Below, one piece after another: positions 1-6,040 of a stretch of DNA of 7,973 bases (position 1 is its first letter; every line of letters starts with the position of its first letter). The DNA is from Collinsella sp. (GTDB taxonomy: Bacteria > Actinomycetota > Coriobacteriia > Coriobacteriales > Coriobacteriaceae). The stretch spans positions 1 through 7,973 of the forward strand of contig DXMJ01000046.1 of the NCBI GenBank assembly GCA_019414265.1, read 5' to 3'. The translations under genes and the position numbers were made by a program. The notes under the pieces are model-generated. The model saw only the letters and a program-made list of their open reading frames with translations. It did no database searches and had not been told where the DNA came from.

Positions 1-32
1 ATTTATTCAGTCCAAGTTTCGGGGCGCAGTTC

Positions 33-55
33 ACAGGCACCTTTGTGGTGGTTTT
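33..55 (+). repeat. Partial copy (right half) of an intergenic palindromic repeat
   Basis: The first 22 bases (33-54) match, without a difference, the loop end and right arm of the full palindrome at 921-959 (starting ACAGGCACC and ending in GGTGGTTT). The left arm expected at about 15-32 is not recognisable, so this is a truncated or decayed copy that cannot fold into the same hairpin. It lies upstream of a terminator at the 3' side of whatever gene precedes the window, the same kind of position as the two complete copies. Confidence 0.75.
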
Positions 56-80
56 CGTTAACCCTTATATCGAGCGCAGA

Positions 81-111
81 AGCCCGTCCAATGTGATCGG
101 ACGGGCTTTTT
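81..111 (+). terminator. Rho-independent terminator of the upstream transcript
   Basis: A perfect 9-bp GC-rich stem (AGCCCGTCC at 81-89 paired with GGACGGGCT at 99-107) encloses a 9-nt loop and runs into five T residues (107-111). There is no T tract for minus-strand transcripts, so it acts on plus-strand transcription coming from left of the window. The gene it terminates is not visible. It separates that gene from the channel gene starting at 154. Confidence 0.85.
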
Positions 112-153
112 GGTGGGTATCATGGTTGGACGATCATTAGGAGGTTTCCCTAC

Positions 154-921
154 ATGGAATTGTTTGAGCCAATTCTTCATTTCTTTGCACAACGATGGGT
201 CCACAACATCATCTGGGCAGGTATCTTGGCTATCGGAACCGCCGTTGCCGCCAAGGTCGCGTCCAAGACCCTGCGCCACCTGCTTAACCGCGACGATAAC
301 CCACTCCCTTCATCCAGCATCTTCATCAACATCGCGCGCGCCGTCATATGGACGATCGGCGGCAGCTTTATCCTCGACAACTGCTTTGGCATTAACGCAA
401 ACGCCCTCGTCGCCGCTCTTGGCGTCGGCGGCATCGCCATCTCGCTCGGCTTTCAGGACACGCTGTCAAACCTCATCGGCGGCATGCAGGTGACGTTTAT
501 GGGCATTATCAAACCCGGCGACAATATCGAGGTCGGCGGCGTGTCGGGCGTGGTCCAAGATATCACCTGGCGCCATACGACCATCGAGGACGCCTGCGGG
601 CAGACCATCATCGTCCCCAATTCAAACATCTCCAAGAACACGCTCGTGCACTTGATGCCCTTTGGGCGCGTTACCGTGCCCGTTGCCGTAAAGGACACGT
701 CCAAGTGGGCCTCGCTGGATGCGCTGGCAGATGAGCTTACCGACGCCACCAAGGCCGCGGTGCTTCCCATCTCTGGCTTTGACAAGGAGCCGTACGTGCT
801 CTTTAGCGAGATCGGCGACTTTGGCGTCAAGGGCAAAATCATCTTTATCGTCAGCGACGATAGCACCACCTTCACGGCAGCCGACGCCTGCATCCGCGCC
901 ATCGCCCCCATCATCGCCTAA
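154..921 (+). CDS. Small-conductance mechanosensitive channel, MscS family
   Basis: Predicted inner-membrane channel of 255 residues that would open under membrane tension and release solutes during hypo-osmotic shock. Hydrophobic segments lie at about residues 16-36, 56-76 and 82-118. The third carries the pore-helix pattern of the family (GVGGIAISLGFQ at 90-101, then DTLSNLIGGM). The beta domain follows with KPGDNIEVGGVSGVV at 120-134 and the hallmark IIVPNSNI at 152-159; a short C-terminal alpha/beta part ends the protein. Length and topology match the minimal three-helix members such as MscS/YggB. The start is supported by AGGAGG at 139-144, 9 nt upstream. A terminator precedes it and a palindromic repeat begins on the last base of its stop codon. 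No clear promoter was found between 58 and 139. Gene symbol withheld because several MscS paralogues are usual. Confidence 0.92.
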   Translation: MELFEPILHFFAQRWVHNIIWAGILAIGTAVAAKVASKTLRHLLNRDDNPLPSSSIFINIARAVIWTIGGSFILDNCFGINANALVAALGVGGIAISLGFQDTLSNLIGGMQVTFMGIIKPGDNIEVGGVSGVVQDITWRHTTIEDACGQTIIVPNSNISKNTLVHLMPFGRVTVPVAVKDTSKWASLDALADELTDATKAAVLPISGFDKEPYVLFSEIGDFGVKGKIIFIVSDDSTTFTAADACIRAIAPIIA

Positions 922-959
922 AACCACCACAAAGGGGACAGGCACCTTTGTGGTGGTTT
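921..959. repeat. Complete intergenic palindromic repeat, 15-bp stem, GGACAGGCA loop
   Basis: AAACCACCACAAAGG (921-935) is perfectly complementary to CCTTTGTGGTGGTTT (945-959), leaving a 9-nt loop GGACAGGCA (936-944). The left arm starts on the last base of the channel gene's TAA (919-921). Only three T residues close the right arm, so termination strength is uncertain, although a 15-bp hairpin could stabilise the 3' end or reduce read-through into the next gene. The same loop and nearly the same stem recur at 3638-3676, and a half copy lies at 33-55, so this is a dispersed element and not a gene-specific terminator. The GGGGACAGGCACC core resembles REP-type repeats mobilised by Y1 (RAYT) transposases; that link is from memory and not shown here. 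Confidence 0.88.
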
Positions 960-1015
960 CGCATCGTGGTACCATGGTTCATATCGTTGTTTAAACGACT
1001 AAGGGAGTAGACACC

Positions 1016-2932
1016 ATGGAAGAGGCCTATCGTCAAGCACGCAAGCGCGGCGAGCAGGGACGCCGTCACGCCATCAGCCAAAGCGAGCACCCGTACCTTA
1101 CGGACCTCGATAGCCTCGTTGCCCAGCTCCCCTTAGGTCAGCGAGAGAGCGTCGGCCTAAGGGACATTCCGCTCGAAATGGTCGTCGGCACGGTTACCAA
1201 GGGCCGTCAGTCAGCCTTTTCGTGCAACTTTATGCCCCTGTTGCCATTTAGCACCGAGTTCGCCCGCAAGTGGTCCAACCTCTATGACATCCAGGTGACC
1301 GAGGGCTATCGCGACCCCATCATCGTCACCGAGTTCATGCATCGGTTCTACGTCCAGGAGGGCAACAAGCGCGTCAGCGTCCTCAAATTCCTGGACGCCC
1401 CGACGGTTTCGGCCAAGGTCACCCGCCTCTACCCCGGCACATGGGATTCCGTCGAAAGTCGCCTGTACGGCGAGTTCTGCGCGTTTTGGCGCGTCTGCCC
1501 CCTATACGAGATTGAGTTCTCGCGCGAGGGAAGCTATGAGACGCTCGCCAAGATGCTCGGCCAGGACCTTGTCGAAAAGTGGCCACAGAAAAAGGTCGAC
1601 TACCTGCGCCATACCTTCCTACTCTTTAAACGAGCCTACCTGCGCGCCGGCGGCGACCATCTGGACATTACGCCCGCCGACGCTATGCTCGTCTACCTCA
1701 ACGTGTACAACCAAGACCGCCTGCTGGATACGCCGACTGATATCGTCGTAAACCGCCTGTGCAAGATTTGGCGCGAGCTGGTCATTGCCGGCAAAAATGA
1801 CGAGGACAAGGTCGATCTTGTCGAAGCGCCGAGCGTCGATGAGGAAGAGGCACCCGCCAAGCCCACCTCCGGCGTGCTCAACTTCTTTATGGGCAAGACC
1901 GTCTATTCAGCAGCCAATCCCCTGCGTATCGCCTTTATTCACGAATACCCGTGTGCCACGTCGAGCTGGGATAGTCTGCACGACCAAGGGCGCCAATATC
2001 TCGACGAGCACTTTGGCGGCATCGTTCGTACCGAGGCGTTCGAGGACTGTCACGATCCGGACGTGTTCTACGCCGCCGTGGAAACGGCTGTCAAACATGG
2101 AGCAAACGTCATCTTCTCGACCTCGCACCGCCTGATGGAATACACGCTCAGGGCTGCCGTCGAGTATCCTCAGGTGCGATTCCTCAACTGCTCCATCGGC
2201 CTTCCCCACCAAAGCGTCCGTTCGTACTTTGGCAAGATGTACGAGGCCAAATTTCTCTTGGGCGCCCTTGCCGCCAGCATGGCGGACAACCACCGCATCG
2301 GTTACCACGCGTCGGTCTTCGCCTCGGGCGCGCTCAGCGAGATCAACGCCTTTGCGATTGGCGCCTCGCTGCTCGACCCCCGTGCGCAAATTATCCTGAC
2401 CTGGGGCGATGTGCCCGCTGGAGGCCTTGCCGAGGCCATGTGCCGCGAAGGCGCGAGCGTCATGACCGGCGCCGACATGTCAAAGTCACTCGAAGACCCC
2501 ACGGCCTACGGACTCCACCGTCTGGTCGATGGCAAGGTTGTCGGCATTGCCATGCCGGTATGGAACTGGGGCCGATACTACGAGCTTATCGTGCGAAGTC
2601 TGCTGCACGGCACCTGGGATGAGACCAGTGACGACAGCCAGGTTCGTGCCGTCAACTACTGGTATGGTATGAGCTCGGGCGTCATCGACATTCGCTACGC
2701 TCCGGGCCTGCCCTATCAGACGCGTAAGCTTGTTCAGCTGCTCCGCAATGGCATCGTCGAGGGCTCCATCAATCCATTTGGCGGCGAGCTCCATAGCCAA
2801 GACGGCGTGGTGCAGATCGAGGGCTTTCCCCCGCTGCCGAGCACGCAAATCGTCGAGATGGACTGGCTGGCCGACAACGTGGTGGGCACCATTCCGCAAC
2901 TCGACGATGAGCCGAAGGTCCGCGCCCTATGA
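1016..2932 (+). CDS. Cytosolic two-domain protein: ParB/sulfiredoxin-like N-terminus plus BMP/PnrA-type ligand-binding domain
   Basis: 638 residues. The C-terminal part, from about L303 (LRIAFIHEYP), follows the BMP/PnrA/Med pattern of nucleoside-binding proteins: a DQG turn near the start, a stretch GANVIFSTS, then VEYPQVRFLNCS, a YEAKFLLGALAASM helix, INAFAIGASLLDP, and MPVWNWGRYY near the end. Normal BMP proteins are exported lipoproteins of ABC transporters, but this one starts with a charged helix (MEEAYRQARKRG), has no signal peptide, lipobox or membrane segment, and has no permease or ATPase gene nearby. Residues about 50-140 look like a ParB/sulfiredoxin fold (DPIIVTEFM at 100-108, then VQEGNKRVSVLKF at 113-125, like the GxxR box). 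A helical region and an acidic linker (about 260-286) join the parts. A role as intracellular nucleoside sensor or regulator is inferred. AAGGGAG at 1001-1007 supports the start. The stop overlaps the next gene by ATGA. Automated annotation would probably call it a BMP-family ABC substrate-binding protein. Confidence 0.82.
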   Translation: MEEAYRQARKRGEQGRRHAISQSEHPYLTDLDSLVAQLPLGQRESVGLRDIPLEMVVGTVTKGRQSAFSCNFMPLLPFSTEFARKWSNLYDIQVTEGYRDPIIVTEFMHRFYVQEGNKRVSVLKFLDAPTVSAKVTRLYPGTWDSVESRLYGEFCAFWRVCPLYEIEFSREGSYETLAKMLGQDLVEKWPQKKVDYLRHTFLLFKRAYLRAGGDHLDITPADAMLVYLNVYNQDRLLDTPTDIVVNRLCKIWRELVIAGKNDEDKVDLVEAPSVDEEEAPAKPTSGVLNFFMGKTVYSAANPLRIAFIHEYPCATSSWDSLHDQGRQYLDEHFGGIVRTEAFEDCHDPDVFYAAVETAVKHGANVIFSTSHRLMEYTLRAAVEYPQVRFLNCSIGLPHQSVRSYFGKMYEAKFLLGALAASMADNHRIGYHASVFASGALSEINAFAIGASLLDPRAQIILTWGDVPAGGLAEAMCREGASVMTGADMSKSLEDPTAYGLHRLVDGKVVGIAMPVWNWGRYYELIVRSLLHGTWDETSDDSQVRAVNYWYGMSSGVIDIRYAPGLPYQTRKLVQLLRNGIVEGSINPFGGELHSQDGVVQIEGFPPLPSTQIVEMDWLADNVVGTIPQLDDEPKVRAL

Positions 2933-3639
2933 AAATCCTTGCCATAGCCGATACCGAAGAACGATGCCTATGGGAGTGCTTTCGCAAGGAGCGTTTTGAG
3001 GGTATCGATTTGATTTTATCCGCAGGAGATCTGGACCCGGATTATCTTGAGTTTTTGGTCACGGTCATCAACAAACCGCTCATCTACGTGCGTGGCAATC
3101 ACGATGACCGCTATGCGCGTCATGCACCGGGCGGCTGCATTTGTGTCGAAGACACCGTGTACGTGTATCGCGGCGTCCGCATTGCGGGGCTTGGCGGCTC
3201 CATGCGCTACCGAGACGGTGCCAACATGTATACCGAGCACGAGATGGCCAAGCGTGTGCGCAAGCTGTCCCGCAAAGTGAGGATGGTCGGCGGCTGCGAC
3301 ATTCTGCTGACCCATGCACCCGCCGCCGGCGTGGGCGATCTGGATGATCTGCCGCATCGAGGATTCGAATGCTTTAACACAGCACTCGAATCCTGGAATC
3401 CCGAGTACATGGTGCACGGGCATGTGCACCAATGCTATGGTCGCGACTTTCAACGCGAACGTCAGCACGCATGCGGGGCAACGATCATCAACGCCTGTGG
3501 CTATACGCAGTTTGAGCTGGACGAAGCGAGCTACCCCATCCGTGGCTGGCAGGCAGCTTGGCTCAATTCGCAAACCATGCGCCGCGAGCTCAAGCGCCAC
3601 GAGGCAATCGAGTCCTCTACCGCCAGAACACCCTGGTAA
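2929..3639 (+). CDS. Calcineurin-like metallophosphoesterase (YfcE/MJ0936-like), variant first motif
   Basis: 236 residues, predicted cytosolic phosphodiesterase or phosphatase with a two-metal centre. Motifs in order: D8-T9-E10 (the usual D-x-H has Glu instead of His), GD at 33-34, GNHD at 56-59, LLTHAP at 126-131 and GHVH at 164-167. The other expected ligands (D8, D34, N57, H129, H165, H167) and the catalytic-type H58 are present, so activity is plausible with an altered second ligand. AGLGGSMRY at 86-94 and INACGY near the C-terminus also suit the family. The ATG overlaps the stop of the preceding BMP-domain gene (ATGA, 2929-2932), implying translational coupling and a shared function, for instance acting on a nucleotide-like ligand sensed by that protein; this is inference. 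No own RBS is obvious. A palindromic repeat begins on its stop codon, then a terminator. Substrate unknown. Confidence 0.88.
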   Translation: MKILAIADTEERCLWECFRKERFEGIDLILSAGDLDPDYLEFLVTVINKPLIYVRGNHDDRYARHAPGGCICVEDTVYVYRGVRIAGLGGSMRYRDGANMYTEHEMAKRVRKLSRKVRMVGGCDILLTHAPAAGVGDLDDLPHRGFECFNTALESWNPEYMVHGHVHQCYGRDFQRERQHACGATIINACGYTQFELDEASYPIRGWQAAWLNSQTMRRELKRHEAIESSTARTPW

Positions 3640-3676
3640 CCGTCACAAAGGGGACAGGCACCTTTGTGGCGGTTTT
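3638..3676. repeat. Complete intergenic palindromic repeat, second full copy
   Basis: AACCGTCACAAAGG (3638-3651) pairs with CCTTTGTGGCGGTT (3661-3674) around the same 9-nt loop GGACAGGCA (3652-3660). Relative to the copy at 921-959 both arms have changed, giving one T-G apposition (3643/3669) that would be a G-U wobble in RNA. The element starts inside the TAA of the phosphoesterase gene (3637-3639) and ends in TTTT (3673-3676), so it could also serve as a weak terminator ahead of the stronger one at 3690-3729. Confidence 0.88.
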
Positions 3677-3689
3677 GGCCCGAGATAGC

Positions 3690-3729
3690 AAGAAACCCGG
3701 TCCTGCACGAGGCAGAACCGGGTTTCTTT
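3690..3729. terminator. Shared bidirectional terminator between convergent operons
   Basis: AAGAAACCCGGT (3690-3701) pairs perfectly over 12 bp with ACCGGGTTTCTT (3717-3728). A further CTGC/GCAG pairing (3703-3706 with 3712-3715) extends it. The stem base is A-rich on one side and T-rich on the other, so transcripts from either direction see a U-rich 3' arm, though neither has a long uninterrupted U run. It lies about 50 nt past the phosphoesterase stop and about 36 nt past the rplA stop, so it probably ends both transcription units. Confidence 0.85.
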
Positions 3730-3752
3730 AGCAATGCTTGCTTTGCTCAGGC

Positions 3753-3769
3753 AGTAACTAAAAGTTACT
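3753..3769 (-). other. Small hairpin enclosing the rplA stop codon
   Basis: AGTAACT at 3753-3759 is perfectly complementary to AGTTACT at 3763-3769, with a 3-nt loop. On the minus strand the rplA TAA (3767-3765) lies within the 5' arm. Similar small hairpins cover the rplK and rpmG stop codons. Function unknown; it may affect ribosome release or protect the mRNA end ahead of the terminator. Confidence 0.6.
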
Positions 3770-4472
3770 CAGCCAGGAAGTCACGCTGGACAGCGGGATC
3801 GACCTTGACGCCAGGGCCCATGGTGGAAGACACGGAGATGGACTTGACGTACTTGCCCTTAGCAGAAGAGGGCTTGACGCGCAGGATCTCGGTGTACAGG
3901 GCAGCGTAGTTCTCGACGAGCTGCTGCTCAGAGAAGGACTTCTTGCCCAGGGGCACGTGGCAGATGCCGTAACGGTCGGCGCGATACTCAACGCGGCCGG
4001 CCTTGAGCTCGGAAACCATCTTGGCAACATCCATGGTCACGGTGCCGAGCTTGGGGTTCGGCATGAGGCCACGGGGACCAAGAATCTTACCGATGCGGCC
4101 AACCTTGGCCATCATGTTCGGCGTAGCGATAGCGGCGTCGAAGTTGATCTCGCCCTTTTGAATCTGGGCGACGAGCTCGTCGGAACCGATGATGTCGGCA
4201 CCGGCAGCCTCGGCCTCGCGGGCCTTCTCGCCCTCGGCGAAGACGGCAACACGAACGGTCTTGCCGGTGCCGTGGGGCAGGGAGATGGAACCACGGATGT
4301 TCTGGTCAGCCTTACGAGTATCGATGCCCAGACGGAAGTGAGCCTCGACGGTCTCGTCGAACTTGGCGGTGTCGAGCTCCTTGATGAGCTTGGCAGCCTG
4401 AAGGGGGGTGTAGAGCGTGGCGCGGTCGATCTTCTCGGCAGCGGCGTTATAGCTCTTACCATGCTTAGCCAT
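3765..4472 (-). CDS. rplA: 50S ribosomal protein L1
   Basis: L1 binds 23S rRNA helices 76-78 to form the mobile L1 stalk that helps release deacylated tRNA; in many bacteria it also represses its own operon by binding the mRNA. The 235-residue product has the N-terminal FDETVEAHFRLGID (38-51) and the family signature with LGPRGLMPNPKLGT at 131-144. The end (MGPGVKVDP) is also typical. An in-frame ATG two codons upstream (4478) is only 2 nt from the AGGAGG at 4481-4486, whereas the ATG at 4472 is 8 nt away and gives the usual MAKHGK start, so the latter is chosen. It is the last gene of the cluster. It is 117 nt from rplK, across a spacer with three stem-loops, and is followed by the convergent terminator. 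rplJ and rplL do not follow. Confidence 0.97.
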   Translation of the reverse strand: MAKHGKSYNAAAEKIDRATLYTPLQAAKLIKELDTAKFDETVEAHFRLGIDTRKADQNIRGSISLPHGTGKTVRVAVFAEGEKAREAEAAGADIIGSDELVAQIQKGEINFDAAIATPNMMAKVGRIGKILGPRGLMPNPKLGTVTMDVAKMVSELKAGRVEYRADRYGICHVPLGKKSFSEQQLVENYAALYTEILRVKPSSAKGKYVKSISVSSTMGPGVKVDPAVQRDFLAE

Positions 4473-4480
4473 GTGCATTA

Positions 4481-4486
4481 CCTCCT
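4481..4486 (-). promoter_or_regulatory. Shine-Dalgarno site that fixes the rplA start
   Basis: The minus strand reads AGGAGG here. Two in-frame ATGs follow at 2 nt (4478) and 8 nt (4472); only the second has workable spacing. This argues for the shorter, canonical L1 N-terminus. Confidence 0.85.
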
Positions 4487-4496
4487 GTGGTTAAAC

Positions 4497-4574
4497 GGGC
4501 GTGAGCCCTCCCACATCGTATCGTGTGCCCTATTGCACACATATAACGGGCGCCCCGGTCGGAGCACCCGTTAT
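4497..4574 (-). promoter_or_regulatory. Three tandem stem-loops in the rplK-rplA spacer
   Basis: In transcript order the first hairpin is 4574-4543: an 8-bp stem (ATAACGGG/CCCGTTAT) continuing as an imperfect GC-rich helix around a GGTC loop. The second is 4540-4523 (GTGTGC/GCACAC, 6-nt loop). The third is 4508-4497 (GGGC/GCCC, 4-nt loop), about 10 nt before the rplA Shine-Dalgarno. The first has no real U tract after it (TTATATGTG), so it is not a convincing full terminator. It may be a partial attenuator, an RNase processing site or a protein-binding site tuning L1 relative to L11. L1 autoregulation is known in other bacteria, but no specific L1 target was matched here. Confidence 0.55.
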
Positions 4575-4585
4575 TACCTAAAGAA

Positions 4586-4601
4586 ATCGCTACTCAGCGA
4601 T
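4586..4601 (-). other. Small hairpin enclosing the rplK stop codon
   Basis: ATCGCT (4586-4591) and AGCGAT (4596-4601) form a perfect 6-bp stem with a 4-nt loop. The rplK TAG (4592-4590) straddles the loop and the 3' arm on the minus strand. It shares its geometry with the hairpin at the rpmG stop. Function unknown. Confidence 0.55.
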
Positions 4602-5018
4602 GGTGACGCCCATGGAACGGGCGGTACCGGCGATGATCTTCTTGGCGGCGTCAATGTCGTTGGCATTGAGGTCCGGCATCTTGATCTCGGCGATCTTGGT
4701 GAGCTGCTCCTGGGAGAGCTGACCGACCTTGTCAGCCTGGGGCTTAGCGGAACCAGACTTGAGGTTCAGCTCCTTCTTGATGAGGTGAGCCGCCGGCGGG
4801 GTCTTGGTGATGAAGGAGAAGGACTTATCCTCGTAGACAGAGATCTCAACGGGGATGATGTCACCCTTCTTGTCCTGCGTCTCGGCGTTAAAGGCCTGGC
4901 AGAACTGCATGATGTTCACGCCAGCAGCGCCCAGGGCGGGGCCGACGGGAGGAGCGGGGTTAGCTGCACCAGCAGGAATCTGGAGCTTAATGACGTTGGC
5001 AACCTTCTTCTCAGCCAT
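4590..5018 (-). CDS. rplK: 50S ribosomal protein L11
   Basis: L11 sits in the GTPase-associated centre on the 23S rRNA, where elongation factors and the stringent factor act, and is part of the thiostrepton site. The product is 142 residues, the normal length. The N-terminal domain has the proline-rich PAPPVGPALGAAGVNIMQFC (21-40). The C-terminal RNA-binding domain has DLNANDIDAAKKIIAGTARS at 116-135. An ATG at 5024 would directly abut AAAGGA (5030-5025) with no spacer; the ATG at 5018 has a 6-nt spacer and starts MAEKKVA, so it is preferred. The gene follows nusG after 120 nt and precedes rplA, the usual L11-L1 pairing. Its TAG lies in a small hairpin. Confidence 0.97.
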   Translation of the reverse strand: MAEKKVANVIKLQIPAGAANPAPPVGPALGAAGVNIMQFCQAFNAETQDKKGDIIPVEISVYEDKSFSFITKTPPAAHLIKKELNLKSGSAKPQADKVGQLSQEQLTKIAEIKMPDLNANDIDAAKKIIAGTARSMGVTIAE

Positions 5019-5024
5019 GGTCAT

Positions 5025-5030
5025 TCCTTT
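5025..5030 (-). promoter_or_regulatory. Shine-Dalgarno site that fixes the rplK start
   Basis: The minus strand reads AAAGGA immediately before an ATG at 5024 and 6 nt before the ATG at 5018. The zero spacing to the first ATG makes it unusable, so translation should start at 5018. Confidence 0.75.
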
Positions 5031-5138
5031 CGAATCACGAGTGTGAAGTACTTGCTATATCGTAAGCACGCACGTGTTAGAAGCACTCCTGAGATGAGCA
5101 GTCACAGAAGAAGCACGCTCGCGCGAACGGACGAAAAC

Positions 5139-5675
5139 TTAAGCGATGACAGCGACCTGGTTAAAGTCGAGCTCAACCGGCGTCTCGCGGCCAAAGATCA
5201 TCAGCGTGACCTTAAGCTTGCCTGCCTCGGTGTTAACCTCGGAGACCTTGCCATCAAAGTCGGTAAGCGGGCCATCGGTGACGCGGACAGACGTGCCGAC
5301 CTGAATATCGACCGAAGTGCGCTTGGGCGAATCGCCCTTACCGGGACGACGAGTCATCTTGTTGTACTCGTCGCGGGAAAGCGGAGCGGGCTTGCCGTTG
5401 CCGCCCAGGAAACCGGTGACGCCAGGCGTGTTACGAACGCACGTCCAAGCATCGTCATCCATCTCCATGCGGACCAGGACATAACCCGGGAAAATCTTAG
5501 AATCCTTGGTCTCGCGCTTGCCACCCTCTTTAATCTCGGTGACGCGCTCCATAGGAATCTCGATATCAAAGATACGGTCCTGCATGCCCATGGTCTCGAT
5601 GCGATGCTCGAGATCGGACTTAACGCGGTTCTCGTATCCGGAGTAAGTGTGAACGACGTACCAACGCTTAGACAT
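5139..5675 (-). CDS. nusG: Transcription termination/antitermination factor NusG
   Basis: NusG binds RNA polymerase through its N-terminal (NGN) domain to modulate pausing, and contacts Rho or ribosomal protein S10 through its KOW domain. The 178-residue product shows both: WYVVHTYSGYENRV at 5-18, FPGYVLVRM at 62-70 and RNTPGVTGFLG at 81-91 for NGN, a linker rich in Arg, Lys, Gly and Pro near 106-120, and KOW with VGTSVRVTDGPLTDFDGKV at 126-144. It lacks the long acidic N-terminal extension found in some high-GC actinobacteria. Only 3 nt separate its ATG from the secE stop, and its Shine-Dalgarno (GAGGGG, 5688-5683) lies inside the last codons of secE, so secE and nusG should be translationally linked. 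Confidence 0.97.
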   Translation of the reverse strand: MSKRWYVVHTYSGYENRVKSDLEHRIETMGMQDRIFDIEIPMERVTEIKEGGKRETKDSKIFPGYVLVRMEMDDDAWTCVRNTPGVTGFLGGNGKPAPLSRDEYNKMTRRPGKGDSPKRTSVDIQVGTSVRVTDGPLTDFDGKVSEVNTEAGKLKVTLMIFGRETPVELDFNQVAVIA

Positions 5676-5678
5676 GGT

Positions 5679-6017
5679 TTAGCCCCTCAATCCAGAGAAC
5701 AGAGCAAGAGCCTCGCCAAAGCCAGCATCGAGCAGAGCGATGACGACGCCGACGACGATCAGAGAAGCGCAAACGACGACAGAGTAGTTCACGAGCTCCT
5801 TCTTATCGGGCCACGTGACACGCTTCATCTCGGACTTGACCGAAGCGAAATACTTCTTGGTGCGGGCGAAGAAACCAGGCTTCTCGTTCTTCTTGGACTT
5901 CGCAGCCTTCTCGTTCTTCTTGGCAACGGCCTTCTTGGCCTCAACCTTGGAGTTGGCGGCAGCGTTATTGGCAGGTGCCGACTGCTGAGCCTTCTTCTTG
6001 TTCTTCTTGTTGGCCAT
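5679..6017 (-). CDS. secE: Preprotein translocase subunit SecE
   Basis: SecE clamps the SecY channel and is essential for protein export through SecYEG. The 112-residue product has the conserved amphipathic segment SVKSEMKRVTWPDKKELVNY (59-78) followed by one transmembrane helix at about 79-97, the single-helix form common outside proteobacteria. The first 55 residues are a low-complexity, Lys/Ala/Asn-rich cytosolic extension (MANKKNKKKAQQSAP and on), which varies greatly in this family. GGAGGT at 6030-6025 lies 7 nt before the ATG. The gene follows tRNA-Trp and a hairpin, with a possible promoter overlapping the hairpin. Confidence 0.95.
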   Translation of the reverse strand: MANKKNKKKAQQSAPANNAAANSKVEAKKAVAKKNEKAAKSKKNEKPGFFARTKKYFASVKSEMKRVTWPDKKELVNYSVVVCASLIVVGVVIALLDAGFGEALALFSGLRG

Positions 6018-6040
6018 TTGGGTTACCTCCGCGCAATGCG

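Noticed and set aside
43..71. Possible promoter TTGTGG-17-TATATC upstream of the channel gene
   Set aside because: The match is poor, it overlaps the partial repeat, and it would drive transcription straight into the terminator at 81-111.
974..994. Six-codon leader peptide (MVHIVV) before the BMP-domain gene
   Set aside because: No RBS, no regulatory codon run and no attenuator hairpin pair; such short frames arise readily by chance.
2440..2622. Short plus-strand frame inside the BMP-domain gene, and similar overlapping frames
   Set aside because: They lie in alternative frames of long, well-supported genes, and lack RBS and homology features.
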